A stretch of DNA of 64,000 bases, taken from Bisporella sp. PMI_857 (Eukaryota; Ascomycota; Leotiomycetes; Helotiales; Helotiaceae). Numbering within the stretch: position 1 is the stretch's first letter; each line of letters begins with the position of its first letter. Positions 1 through 11,933 of the stretch are shown here, one piece after another. The notes beneath the pieces were generated by a model. It was not told the origin of the DNA. It did no database searches and saw only the letters and a list, made by a program, of their open reading frames with translations. Made by a program: the position numbers and the translations under genes. Location of the stretch: positions 62,001 through 126,000 of the forward strand of contig JAJSPD010000019.1 of NCBI GenBank assembly GCA_021307315.1, in the 5' to 3' direction.

Positions 1-2
1 CG

Positions 3-1539
3 TTGTCTTTGCTGATGGTCCCAACCTCGTCGCCGCTCGCTGGACTCTCTTCTGCGAATTCTCAGTCTGCAGCTCCGGAAGAAGACTTTTATCTCCATCT
101 TCATCTGCCACCCGAGCTCGACCTCCCTCTTCCTGCTACCACGCAGGTATACCATCAACCGCCCAACAGCTACCTGATTCCAAGATGGGACTTAGGCCCA
201 GACTGTGGCTCCTTCACTAGAATCGAGTTCCCAAAAGGAAGTAGTCAGGACGATATTGATACTTTCGAGACCATACTGGCACAATGCACGGCTTTCCTGG
301 AGAGGGCACAACCTCCCAAGAATGCTCGTCCCAGAAGGGACAAGTCGAAGACTGAGAAGGAGCCGCTGCCTGCGTATGACCCATCGAGCTTCAAACCAGG
401 AGAGGCATATGCACCTGGCAGCTCCAGTTCGCATGCTGGGGGTCAGATTGTGCTGGTAGACGAGGAGAATGGAAGTGTGGTTGGTGAGTTAGGACAAGAC
501 TTTAACGTTGTGGAGGATAGCAAGATGCAAGCTGGTTCGAAAGGTACGTCCTCAACATCGCAATTCAGCCCAGAAGAATATTAATGTGTTTCCAGATCCC
601 GTAGTCATCACCCTTCCACAAGATGGCGGCAATGACATTGGCGTCGCACCAGCCTCCCAAGCTTACCTCGAGATGTCCATGCACCCCGCCTACAAGAACT
701 CAACCCTGGTTTCCAAAGCCGCCATGGCATCTCGTCTCATTGTCACCACCTCTAGCTATGTCTCTAAGTCCTTGACTGGCAGTGCAGAGACATTCACTAA
801 GAAAACTAAACCCGCTACCGAGCCTATGACCTTCACGCCGACCACTCACGAACGCATCCGAAAAGTGCACACATTTACTGAAGGTGCGGCAGGCTTGTCA
901 GCAAAGACTGTTGGCCAGGTGACCAAGTATGCGCAAAATATTGGGGCCACATTAGCAAGAAGAAGTGAGAAGGACAGGGAGGGCAAGCCTGAAAATTACA
1001 AGCCTGGACTTTTGAACAAGAGTATGATCGCATTCTCAACGATTGCAGATGGAATAGATCAGGCTGGACGGAATTTGCTACAATCCTCTGGCGCGGCAGC
1101 GACGACGGTCGTAACCCATAAATATGGCGCTGAAGCTGGCAATGTAAGTCGTAGCCTCACCGGAGGCTTTAAAAATGTAGGCTTGGTATATATCGACGCT
1201 GCAGGCGTTAGCAGGAAGGCGATCGTGAAGGCTGTTGCGAAAGGGATGGTGGTTGGGAAAGTCAAGGGAGGAGGTGATCTCATTGTTGGGGGTGGCGATG
1301 GTGGAAATGTTTTGTCGACTGTCTCGAACACTTCGAGCGGAAGCCCGAGGGATAAGACACAGGAAAATTGGAAGGAGAGAGAGGCGAGAGAGGGAAGATA
1401 CACCGATAGTGATTCGGTCATGAGCGGCGCAAGCGCACCTGACGTAGTCGGCTTCGGCAGAGCAGCACCGCCGTCCTATGCGAGTGGTGTTGGAGAGACT
1501 ATTGAGGGACAACGCGCAGCTACCGCTGAAAAGCGATGA
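3..1539 (+). CDS. Senescence/spartin-domain protein, 5' end cut by window
   Basis: Two exons, 3-543 and 596-1539. The 52-bp intron (GTACGT...TTTCCAG) restores one frame, giving about 494 visible residues. The frame is open to the left edge, so the true start lies outside the window; the first ATG inside is at base 15. The N-terminal half is a folded-looking region followed by a Ser/Pro/Lys-rich linker (roughly residues 100-155). Residues about 270-405 hold the Gly/Ala-rich repeat-like helices typical of the senescence (spartin-associated) domain, with 'GAAGLSAKTVGQV' at its start and 'VAKGMVVGK' near its end. The tail is low-complexity and Ser/Glu/Arg-rich. Plant and animal members associate with lipid droplets or endosomal membranes. 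A similar membrane or lipid role here is inference from the family only. Confidence 0.8.
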
Positions 1540-4449
1540 CAAGGATGACATGAATAATTATGATGTAAATCGGGGTATATGATGGTTAGGCTTCTTTTTC
1601 TTCTATGTTTTTACGACGGATATGATAATGCATTTGAACGCTAATGCAGGCATGAGAAAAATGCGAGTCGGCAGGCAATGAAATTTCTAGCAAATTATGG
1701 ATATCCTTAATTCAATTCTTCTATTTCACATTGCAAGTAACCTTCCGTCATAAAGTCTGGAGCGCAAGCCGACTGTCCTGATGTATGAGGTAGGCTGATT
1801 ACATTACATAAGGTCATGTATATTTCGAGCTTTCGTACCCAGCTGTTCTTTTTATAATGCGGTATTTGTACTGAGATTTTCCAGGGCATGGGTTCAGTCA
1901 GTGTAGCATAGTCCCGTAGCTTCCCGGCCCCCTTAAACTCGCTACCCCTGGATCTCGCCTACTGAGAAGCCGGTAAACAAGCAAGCCGTCAGATTTCCGT
2001 TTGCCGGCTCCTCAGCGAAATTCATGGCCCCTGAGATCGGCATCTACTTCCTCGCCTCCCTCAGAAAAAGCATATACGTTCCCAATGCTCTCAGATTCGC
2101 TGCATCTATGAACTTAGGCATTGCCGGAGGAGAAGCGGAAGGAGATCGTTTGGTCGTCGTGGTTCAGGCCGTAGAAGGGCCCGATGATGGCACCTTCACG
2201 GCGCTGTGGACATCGACTTCTGTTAGGGTTGTGCCTAATGGCATCTTTACGGATTCAGTAAGCCCGTTGTTGGCTGCGTAATTGGCATCCAAGGCGATTA
2301 GGAAGGCGATGGTGACGGCTGGGAGACTGCTGGCATTTCGTTAGTATACGGAGGTTTCGGAGGATATCTTGCGGGGGTTAGATAGGCGAGGTATTTAAGA
2401 TAGGTGGTAAAATCGGGACATATTCTTGTGCCAGCGTGGATGCCTTGTCATATGTGACCGACAGTCTCGATGAACAGACATGCCTAAGCTGGACTTAGTG
2501 TTTCGTGAATTGCGGTGGGTAAATCTGCCTGCTACATTCCGGTCGCCAAAGCTCATTACAGCTTCGGAAAGCGCCACGACCCTGCCAGGCGTTCATCTTC
2601 GCTATGGCACTTACCTTGGCATCTTGGGATCCCCACTGTTACGTGACGCAGTCCTGGACCCTGACTCTGAGGCCTTTAAGCCTGTGTGCACTGTTTCTAA
2701 CACTCTTTTATGAGAAGACCGGTGGTATTCTGATTATTGGAACATTTCTGGCTCACCCAAATCTGCACCTTTTGCTGCTGTGTTCTTACCGGAAGCGAGG
2801 AATTTCACTAGGAATCACTTGTGTTTTAAGACTAGAAGGGTTTCCTATGGTTATTACCGATAGGGGTGATCCACGATTCACTAACAAAATTATACCTGAA
2901 GTGTTTTTATTGCATCAGCAGGATTCCGCATAACAGCCTTAGGAGCCTACTTACAGGACTAACAGCTATCCAGTCGTGCACCGCATTAATATAAAAGTAC
3001 AACACAGTCTTAAAGCCTTAAATTTGCGCGGCCGCTGGCGCCGAATCGTGCCAATATAGATCAGGGAAAGAAGTTGATGAACGGAATACCCGATCGGGTC
3101 AACCTTCCAGCTCTTCTTAATGTTAATATTAGCATACTGATTTCTCTCTCGATAATGACAAGGCGACAATGGGAAAGCCATCGCGAAGGTGGTCAGAACA
3201 ACTGAGTTTAGAAAAGTGTTTGCTAAAAGAACACCCACGACCACACTAAATATTAAGGAACAAGCGAGAAGAACAGGTTGGTATTGGTGGAGTAAAATTC
3301 TGCGAGATATTCTTCCATATCGAGTGAGAGGATGGACCTATAGCCGTGAAAACTATATGTTTTGATTAGATCTTTAGCATAATCGCCAGAGCACCAGCAT
3401 TTAAGCAGAGTCTAGTGGCGCAAGAACAGTCTACCTCAAACCTCAACGGCATTGAAAGTCTCTTTACCGGCGCGGTAATACAACTACGAAGCACAGTGGC
3501 AAATTAATAACTGTTTTCCGGAGAATTATAGATGTTTAGTGAGAGGGTTCCTAGATATTCATACATAGCAGACAGCACATGCGGAGACAGCACAGGGAAG
3601 TTCTTTTGCGAATAATAAGCGCACCTACAATAAATAGGTGATAATGGGGTGAAAGGTGACATGGGAATCAATTGTAGTCTTCGTAGTTCACATTATGCTC
3701 ATCCTACGCAAGGAACTCATGGGGATATGGAACGAGATTGTTAGAGGATGCGGTTTGAATGCTGCAGGATCTTGGAGTAAACTTTCTGCTCGCTTCGTTT
3801 CTGACGCAAAGTGCTTCGTCTCAAGCGGTAGAGTTGAGACAGGTCATAAATTTAGTCTGAGGCTTTTCGTGAAGCTGAAGCTGAAGTGAACATCGGCACC
3901 CAGAGTCTCTACCATTCTAACCGCAAAGTTGGACATATTATGTATCAGCAAGCTTAATACCTTGACTTCAAGCAAGAGGAATTTGACAGTCTTCAAAGAA
4001 GCGATGTGTTGAACGGTATATAAGGCGCATTAGCATTTCGGCAAGAAGCATGTGCTTTTTGCCGTTTCACACGATGGTAAATGCGACCATCCCAATAACA
4101 TCTAATAGATTCCGGAAGACGGTATACCGGTCAACTAGTGGGATTGGTCGGCTAGTGAGAACATTCAAGTTACATGCTTTTGGAGAAATAAGAAGTGCAT
4201 ACTAGGAGATAGCTTGGTTGGGGCGGCTAACACCAGGAGTAAGGACTTTGAGAGACGTCGGTTTCTCTGTCTCTAGGTTTAGATAGCATTTCAAAAGTGG
4301 AGCATTCGCCAAGCACTGATACTGGTGCGCTGAAACAATGATGACTAAGCAATAAGAAAATGGGATGAGTTCCGCAAGGCACAACGATGTAGAACACACT
4401 TCACTTCATTTATAGTTCCGGCAGTAGAGCAGCTGCCGCGTCTGTGGTC
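1540..4449. other. Long intergenic stretch, no supported gene
   Basis: About 2.9 kb between the senescence-domain gene and the GMF gene. Several open frames of 60-110 codons exist on both strands, for example 2604-2933 (+) and 2966-3244 (-). None shows a recognisable domain, convincing splice signals or consistent coding character. The stretch at about 2000-2340 is less AT-rich and reads as broken coding-like fragments on the minus strand, but I could not tie it to a family. I see no tRNA-like B box. Confidence 0.5.
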
Positions 4450-5061
4450 ATGGTATTGTTTTCAACAAAAATTTGCCTGTATCTGCTAATATTCCATTAG
4501 GCCTCTGAATCGAGACTCTATACTTTCTCTGCAGAAGACTTAGGAACAGCGGACAAACCAGGCAAGCTCAAGAAATTCCGCTTGGGCACCTCGCGAGCGA
4601 AAGAGCTGCAAGCTGTGATTTGTATGTCTATGCTACCCTGCTAGAAAATATAAGTCTTTGAGCTGAATCCATACTTCCACGATAGACGAAATCAATAGGA
4701 AAACGCTGGTAATAAAACAAGATGAGGAGGAGACCGTATATAAGACCCTGGAAGATATAGCAGAGGATCTACCAGATCATTCTCCAAGATTTGTGCTATT
4801 GAGTTATCCCTTAACATTGGTACCTTTGGCCATTTGACTTTGGCGAGATGACCCAGAGCTGATAACACTCAGAAATCGGGACGGTATTCCGTACCATATA
4901 TCATGCTGTATTATATGCCAGCTACGTGTAATGCAGAGCTCAGAATGTTATACGCGGGTGCGAAGGAGTTGATGAGGAACACTGCAGAAGTGGGACAAAT
5001 CATTGAGCTTGATTCCAAAGAAGATATAGAAGATATTCCTGAAAAGCTGGGAGCGGAGTGA
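4450..5061 (+). CDS. GMF1: Glia maturation factor (ADF-H domain), Arp2/3 debranching factor
   Basis: Four exons: 4450-4452, 4501-4621, 4686-4819 and 4873-5061, giving 148 residues, the usual GMF length. Exon 1 is only the ATG; intron 1 (GTATTG...CTAAT...CATTAG) follows directly. The protein is a single ADF-homology domain: 'LYTFSAEDLG' near the N-terminus, then 'DEEETVYKTLEDIAEDLP', 'PRFVLLSYPL', 'VPYIMLYYMPATC' and 'MLYAGAKELM', ending in an acidic 'EDIEDIPEKLGAE'. The 'PRFVLLSYPL' and 'MLYAGAKEL' blocks are GMF-type rather than cofilin-type. GMF proteins bind the Arp2/3 complex, remove actin branches and block new nucleation in the cytosol, at actin patches in fungi. Family assignment rests on these motifs. 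The gene is missed by simple ORF calling because every exon is short. Confidence 0.92.
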
Positions 5062-5611
5062 GAAGGTAACAGACAGTAGACGTGATATCGCCCTTCTCTT
5101 GATTCTGTGTCATAGGTATTCGGGGCGTCCCGGGCGCCCCGAATATCATTTCCTTAGCCAAGTCATTGTGAGCTTATGTGGACATCTTGGATAGTTGCAA
5201 ATTTTATTCAGCTTTACCGAATCACTAAGCTTATTGCTTTGCCCTCTATTATTGTACGAGTTCACTATCCGCGGAGTGATAATCATTGAAATTCTACCTG
5301 ACACGGATGCAGCAGCACTAATATGTAGATAATTGAATCTATCAGGTAGCACAAGGTACCATTGAAGACTCTGTGTTAGTTATTCGTTAACTTAATGGTA
5401 ATGAGAAGAGAAAACGCCTCCAAGTTCGAGCAAGCTCGAGTAAGTCCGACCAGACAAGAATAATGAATAGTATAGATGGAGGGATCGGAGCATGATATTG
5501 CAGCAACATGGCCAGGAGTTATACCACGTGACTACATAATGGTAATTTTACTTGGAGCCTAACGTCAATTTCATCAACTCCAGCTATATATAGCTTCATT
5601 CTATCAAATCG
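5062..5611. other. Intergenic region with a GC-rich hairpin
   Basis: This 550-bp stretch between two plus-strand genes holds a perfect GC-rich inverted repeat about 56 bp past the GMF stop codon. The remainder is AT-rich. It ends with TATATATA-like sequence at 5584-5591, about 20 bp before the next start codon, a plausible core promoter position. Confidence 0.5.
5117..5145. repeat. Perfect 11-bp inverted repeat with 7-nt loop
   Basis: The arms are TATTCGGGGCG (5117-5127) and CGCCCCGAATA (5135-5145) around the loop TCCCGGG, which is almost self-complementary. The 12-base word GGCGTCCCGGGC, spanning the arm and loop, recurs at 15766-15777. There too CCCCGAATA lies a short distance downstream, at 15796-15804. 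It could be a transcript-end hairpin of the GMF gene or a relic of a small terminal-inverted-repeat element. Confidence 0.7.
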
Positions 5612-6041
5612 ATGGCAGTCTATCGTATTCTGATTAAAACTCACCACATGACATCCCGAAAAAAGATCCATAATATCACGAAAGCTGCTAAACAACTCTC
5701 ATGTCGGGTCCTGCTCAAAACAGGTGGACCGCCAGGGGTCATGCTGGCTGAAGGTTACGGGGCCTTGGAATGGATGGAGGTAGTCAGGGTATGTTAACTC
5801 AGTATACCAGTGGGAAGAGTAATCACTAATTGGCACGTAGAAATTAAGATATAAAGATTATCGCCTCCTGAAGAAAGAATATGTCGAAAGCTGGCGCTTG
5901 CCTATTGACGAAGGAACCGTGATAGAGCTGACTTCAATGAAAGAGCTTGGCTCATTCTTAGCGAAAGACGAAGAGCTATTGAGATGGTGGAGGGTCAATA
6001 TGGGATATCAGAGTGGTGATGATACCAACGCTGAAGGCTGA
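5612..6041 (+). CDS. Small Prp3_C (DUF1115)-like protein
   Basis: Two exons, 5612-5788 and 5841-6041, with a 52-bp phase-0 intron (GTATGT...CACGTAG), giving 125 residues. The start is the ATG at 5612. The sequence 'RILIKTHHMTSRKK', then 'KQLSCRVLLKTGGPPGVMLA', then 'MEVVRKLRYKDYR' follows the pattern of the C-terminal domain of Prp3/RWDD2-type proteins. In that domain a His-His motif with basic residues is followed by a 'GxPGV' turn. In splicing factor Prp3 this domain contacts U6 snRNA, while in RWD-linked relatives the role is unknown. Here the domain stands almost alone, with an acidic 'DEGTVIELTSMKELG' tail and no visible RWD domain. Assignment by motif only; a missed upstream exon is possible. 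Confidence 0.7.
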
Positions 6042-6376
6042 GATGCATCACGTGATCAATATCACAGTAGAACAAAATACAAGGTGAAGTGTGAACACCA
6101 AAATCAATATACTTCTTGGTTGGCGCTCTGCTAATAAATCTGAAGATCTATTACAAAGATACAGGGGCCTCTACCCTGTGGTCCCAAGCCAGGAACAACA
6201 ATCTCAAAGCTTAGCCCGGCTCAAATACTTTGTCCCAACACATAGCCTACTACCATTGCCATGGTCTTGTGGTGTCGAACTGTGGGACATCCTGTTGCTG
6301 CGTACTTTGGCTGGAGAAGCCCAGACCTTTTGTGGATGCGCCGATCAGCGAATAAGCTTTTACATGTTAGCAAGAA

Positions 6377-6715
6377 CTAGACGTTAGATGTTGTTGAAGT
6401 GACCAACTGACCTAAGTCTATGCGTATAGAATGGCTGTAAATAGGTATATTCGCCTCCGCGATATCGTGGCTATATGCCTTGGATGGCCTGCTAACTGCG
6501 AAAGGATGTTGGTATCGTGTGCAGTGATGGCTTGGAACTTTCGTTGAGCCACATTAGTTGAAAGAAGCTGGCCAGAATTGTCCGTCCTTACCATAGCCTT
6601 CTGAGCGCGAGTGGATTTTTCTAATCTCAAACATGTTCACAAGAACTAAAATGGATGGTGGTAGGGCGACAATAAGGCAGAGAATACCAACAATTGCTTC
6701 AATCGATAGAGACAT
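6377..6715 (-). CDS. Hypothetical small protein with one N-terminal membrane segment
   Basis: Two exons on the minus strand, 6715-6592 and 6537-6377, joined across a 54-bp intron (GTAAGG...CAACTAATG...AAAG), give an open frame of 94 residues. The first 29 residues include a clear hydrophobic helix ('AIVGILCLIVALPPSILVLV'). The rest is polar and rich in His, Ser and Arg ('HHCTRYQHPFAVSRPSKAYS'). Small fungal proteins with such an N-terminal helix and short basic tail are common, but I recognise no family. Support is the intact splice signals, the branch site, and the frame being kept across the intron. An unrelated open frame (6091-6387, plus) overlaps its end and lacks an ATG start. Confidence 0.4.
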
Positions 6716-7559
6716 TTTCGCAGACTGATGTCTTAATGGGAATGTAATTCCTGAACTTTATTTTGAGATCGAGCCTTTCAGCACTGGAGGACATCAAGCC
6801 AAAGTCATCCGTTTGATTTAGTGCAGAGATTGAAGTGGATACAGCTTAGGCATTTTATATAGTCACGGTCAAGGTACATGTTACATCCTTTCAGGTTCTT
6901 CAACAGGCCGCAACCTCACGACGATGGTTCTGGCAACAGCCAATCATATGCCTTCTGCAAGGAACGGCCCACTAAATGGTTGCACGGCCAGGATGGGAGG
7001 ACCGGACTATTTTGAAGGGTTTCGGACACCTAGACAAAATCAATTTAGGGAACATTTGGGCTCCCCGTCACCAAATCCTTCTGGACCCTTGTACTCAGCT
7101 GCAAGCCTGGTTAAGATGGTTTAAACCCACTATTAGCAATGAGCTTGACACGCTTGGATAAGTATGATTGGTGATACACAATATATGCTCTGCGTGCAAA
7201 AGAAATGCGTCACCACGAAGATACCAGCACTAATCCTGTATTCTTGAGCTCCAAACCGCTAAATATGGCCAAGAACGGGGGCAGCCTCTCGATCATGTCT
7301 CAGCCACTCAGCATGGGCGAAATTTAGGCGGCTACGCCTGAGGCCCCTGGTGGCTATGCATATGAGGTTTTGGCAATGACCAATCAACTTCTAGCAGTGT
7401 TGGTCACAATAGAGCCAGAAAATAGCCGCCTCTATCAACGAGGTTCGACTTTCAACAAACGAGCCGGGAAACTTTCCGACTTTACAGTTCGGCAATGTCG
7501 AGTTGTTAGCTAAGATTCGAAGATCGATAATTTTCGTGAAACGACATTCTCAAAAGAAG
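6716..7559. other. Intergenic, divergent promoter region
   Basis: This lies upstream of both the small minus-strand gene and the plus-strand Clr5-ankyrin gene. Two overlapping open frames (6924-7124 and 6976-7161) have no recognisable content. No repeat or RNA gene seen. Confidence 0.4.
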
Positions 7560-10500
7560 ATGGCTCCTACCCGGGAGGAATGGGATGTACATAAAGATGT
7601 ACTTCGCGGATTGTTCTTTAAATGTACCCTTGAAGAGACAATTAAATGTATGGACGAAGATTTTGGGTTCATTGCGAGGTATCCAATTCTAGTACTTAAT
7701 GCTTCATATGTGATGCAGAATCTGACGAGCCAAAGTAAAACTCAATATGAAAGGAAGTTCCGAGAATGGAAGTTCAGAAAGAATGTCAAAACCTCCGACC
7801 GCGAGTGGCTTTATATTCTTGAGACGCGACGCAAGCGTGAAAGAGTCGGTAAGAGGAGTGCATTTACGCTTTTTGGGAAGCCAATCCTTGAGAAGACTAT
7901 TCTGAAAAGAGAATCCCGCTATACTCTTAGCGAGCTGGATCGAATGCAAAAACTCTTTGCAGGTGAGTTTCCGAATGATTCGAAAGAAGTCAGCTTAACT
8001 CAACTCTACCGACAGACCTTAATCCACCGTGCCCAGAGGGTATCTTGGTCAGTACGCCGGGAGGCGTCGTGGTACCTACTACTCGAAGTCCTTCATATCA
8101 GCCATTGGCATCCATTCAGATTGAGCTACATAATGAAATTGCAACAGTCGAGCCAACGCGATATAATAGAAACACACCGCGTCCAGTGATGTTCACCACA
8201 TATTTTGGTAGTCAAGTTAGACACAATCCACCAGTCAACAAAGTATATACGGGTAACCTTCCCCACATGCAATATTTAGATTTGATAAAATCAATAGGTT
8301 CAGTACCCAAAGTTATACTCTGTCCAATGTCAAAACAAAGCACTAATTTGATTTAGGGCCACAATCCAACTCCTCTATGCATCTCAGTACAGCCGGCTTC
8401 TTGCACCAGTACCTTAATGAACCCTCTGTTGAATTAGAAATTCTTGAGGATGACTCACTGTGGCAAGACTTTCCTCCGGCTACTCGCGAAGTATCTACTG
8501 CACCATATATACCCGATAGATTGGTGCTATTGTATCTCCCAGGTTTCATTATGGGGCCTGTTCCACAATCTAAGAACGAAATTCAAACAATGGCACGCAC
8601 CCAGCCTGGTTCCTCAATGCTGGACAAAGAAGTGGACGACTTGAGCTTTCGTTTAGAACGACTTTTCGGCCCATCGGATATGGAGTGTCTAGAAGAATTT
8701 ATTAATTTTGCAATATTCTCCAGGTCAAATGGCCTGAAATGGGCATTTGGGCGGGATATCCTTGTTGACTGGCTTCTTGACCAAGGAAAGCCGCTACTAA
8801 AGAGAATTATGGCAGTGCGATTACCCACAGTACAAGCTTTCCTCGAATCTGTGGTTTACAGTATGATTAGCGAGAACAAGCTCGCTGCTGGCCGGGAATT
8901 CCTAGAAGCAGATACTGAGCAGAATCTCTTTCCTGGCCGCCCTGAAGAACGACTTTCTGCAGCAGTTATCTTTGGTTCCGTGGAGTTGGTTACTGAGATT
9001 GTCAAAGAGATCACCCAATGTGGAATGGATCTGAATTGCGCCCCTTATTTGAGGCAGCATATTGATGATTTTAGAATTGCGAGACCCGTCACCATCCTAG
9101 GTGGTGCTACGGACCATGAAATCGCACAAATATTGCTGGAAGCTGGTGCAGATGTTGATGCATTGCACCGTTCTTCTGACGACAGACTACCATTGCCACT
9201 GATTCACTGGGCAGTGAGGAAAGGAAATATTGAGCTAGTGAAGCTCTTCATACAGCATAATGCAGATATAAATCAACAAGACCCGGAGAACGATCTGCTC
9301 TACTGGGCAGTATCAACGGGTAAGCTTGAGCTTGTGGAGCTATTGATTGAAGCTGGAGCACATAGTAATTTATTAGAATCCCTTGACATATACCAATGCC
9401 TAGACAAAAGTTCAGGGCTAGCTGCTCCCGAACTCTACGAGCTATTTAATATAGCAACGTTGTTGGGGGTTAGCAAGCGGCGTAAGGTGCGACACCCTGA
9501 TCAGGTTTTTCGAGATGCAGCAGGCAAAGGCTATTACAGTGTCGTCCATCGACTGCTTCTTGCAGGCTTAGACTCCAACGCACAAAAGAGGATTTCTTGG
9601 GATCCGTTTTTCGAAGAGGATGAGATGCAAAATACCTGTGTAGTTCTCCCACCACCCACCCCGCTCATAGCTGCTGTGGAGGGCAACCACATTAAAATAG
9701 TTGAGCTTCTCCTCAACAATCAAGCGAACGTGAATGGGGTTGTCCTCGCCACATATGGCAGCTCGGCTCTGGAATGCGCCAAGAAACTCGGCCATTGGGA
9801 AGTAGTGAGTTGTCTTCTCAGACATGGTGCCTCCCCATCTCCTCCACGATCTGAGGCAGAGCGTGTTCTCGAACTACAGCTTGCGGCAGTCAACGGTGAT
9901 GTTGCAAAGGCCAAGGCACTTGTCGACAGTGGAGTGGATCCTAGTCATATATTGGACATCTTTCCTGAGTATGAGCGCTACAATAAGGACTCAAGGACTG
10001 TCCAACGCCTGCTTTCTGTCTTTCAGGTCGCCCATGGAGGCAGACTGAATGTAAAGTCACCTGTGAAAAATTTCACTCCCCTTGAGATTTTCATTCGCGT
10101 TCGTGATTACACAAATGCCCGGAAAATGGTTCAACAAGGGGCGGTTGTCGATGACGTGCGCTTAAAAGATTCCTTCGATATTCTTTCAACTCACGTCTAT
10201 CGCGATTGGGAGGACACCGACAAGATAGAGATGATAGACTTACTCAAAGAAATGGCTAGGTTCTCAAAGCACCCTCTCCCTATCTTAGAACATCTATTTA
10301 ATTTCGCGATTGTTCTGTCAATGGATCTAATGACGATCAAAAGATTAGCAACAGATTGTGCGAGAGCAAGTAGCGGACCATGGACTGGCCTAGATGATGC
10401 GCTGCATCAGGCTTTAGCATCCTCTGCACCATACGGAGCTGATAGCGACGGCTATAATCTTGTCTCGAATTTGATATCCCTTGGCGCAAATGTGCACGCA

Positions 10501-11001
10501 GTCGATGAATTTGGCTACAGTTCCATTAAGCAAGCAATATGCTCTGGTGCCCACCATGATATCATCCAACTCCTGCTAGATGTAGGCGCTCAAGTCAACG
10601 AACCCCCATATACAGGCGCAGGCAGATATCAAACGGTACTACAGGAGGCCGTGTGGCGTCCTAATTCCTGCGACGTCATTGAACTTTTGCTGGATGCCGG
10701 CGCAGAAATCGATGCACTGGCACACGAGGACGCGGGACTCACAGCTCTACAGGAGGTGGCGATGAGGGGTTATCTGAGAATAGCTTTGATGCTCCTCCAA
10801 CGAGGAGCGGATCCAAATGCTCCTGGAGCAAAGTATGGTGGGAGCACTGCGCTTGAGTTTGCAGCTGACGAGGGCCGTCTAGACATGGTTCAACTTCTCC
10901 TCAATGCTGGAGCAAATGTTTCTCCAAAAGCAATAGATTTAGCCAAAAGGCACAAGCACTTTGTTATTTCCGATCTCCTCGACAAAAGGCTGCACCGCTA
11001 A
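7560..11001 (+). CDS. Clr5-domain ankyrin repeat protein
   Basis: Four exons: 7560-7678, 7730-7962, 8016-8252 and 8357-11001, giving 1,077 residues. Residues 1-58 are a Clr5 domain: 'TREEWDVHKDVLRGLF', then 'GFIASQSKTQYERKFREWKF', the latter formed only after removing a 51-bp in-frame intron at 7679-7729 (AG|GTATCC...GACGAG|). That splice repairs a 17-residue insertion that would interrupt the motif, so it is strongly supported. A middle region of about 370 residues without obvious repeats follows. Ankyrin repeats begin near residue 440, with segments such as 'EIAQILLEAGADVDAL', 'NIELVKLFIQHNADINQQD' and 'DVIELLLDAGAEIDAL', and run to the C-terminus with a gap in the middle. Clr5 domains occur at the N-terminus of many fungal proteins of unknown role; ankyrin repeats bind proteins. 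Partner and function are unknown. Confidence 0.85.
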
Positions 11002-11933
11002 AACTTTAATATACTATCTTCATTATGGTAATGTGGCTTCTCAACTGGATTGCGAATAATAGCTTTGGCCGGGGTCGGAATCAATCTTGTTGTTTGTCTA
11101 CCCTTCGGAAGATTTAGTGATGTATAAGAAAGTGTACAATAAACATATAGGTAGTGCGAGTAGGGGCGAATAGTACTTCGAGCAAAAAGGCAAGTATATT
11201 TTAAATACTTACTTCGAAATCTGTCACAATATCAACCTTAGAAGCTTGGGATCAAGATGTTGGGGTAGCTTTACGTCCAGGCACGTTAAGTAGACTTGAG
11301 TTTTGGGATTAACTATCTACAAGAATTTTGAGCCATCTTGCTTTCCATGTGTGAGAGGTCACGCGGCGTTTAAGTATCTGCAAGGAGAATGCATCGGGGG
11401 AGATCAGAGGTACGGATGGCATTACGGGCTAAGCAAACAGCTAATCCTTTTATCTCGCATTCTTATGTTATGTCAAGTATAAAGGCAAGTGACGCAGACA
11501 TAAGCAATACCTCAAAGTGACTGTATTAATACGTTCCGCCTTTGCTTGCACCGTTCGTGCTGATGTTCATCCCCGCTCTGCCTTTTAACTCCTGACAATA
11601 CATCCCTACTAGGCAATTTAGCGGAAATCACGTAGCCAGCAGTAATAGTTCCTAGTGATATAACATCCACAAGATACCCGTGGAGTAGGAATTCATATTA
11701 AAAGCGATACAGGTCGTTTAGTTTCCAAAAAATGACATTCTTAGCCATAAGCCAAGAACGTGAATTTACCTTGACAACGTGAAGACTTGGCCTTCCGAAA
11801 CACAAGTGGTATTATTCAATGCAAACTGTAGATAGGTATAGAACATCGCACGCAGATCCTTCAAGTAAAATCAAACTAAATCCAGCAATATGGTATCATC
11901 CTCTCGCGACACATTAAAACACCTTCATCTTTC
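11002..11933. other. Intergenic region between convergent genes
   Basis: This 930-bp AT-rich stretch lies between the 3' ends of the ankyrin gene and the urea permease gene. No open frame, RNA gene or repeat seen. Confidence 0.5.

Noticed and set aside
2024..2281. 85-codon open frame in the first intergenic stretch
   Set aside because: No recognisable family. The minus strand looks equally coding-like but broken, so I could not decide on a gene or pseudogene.
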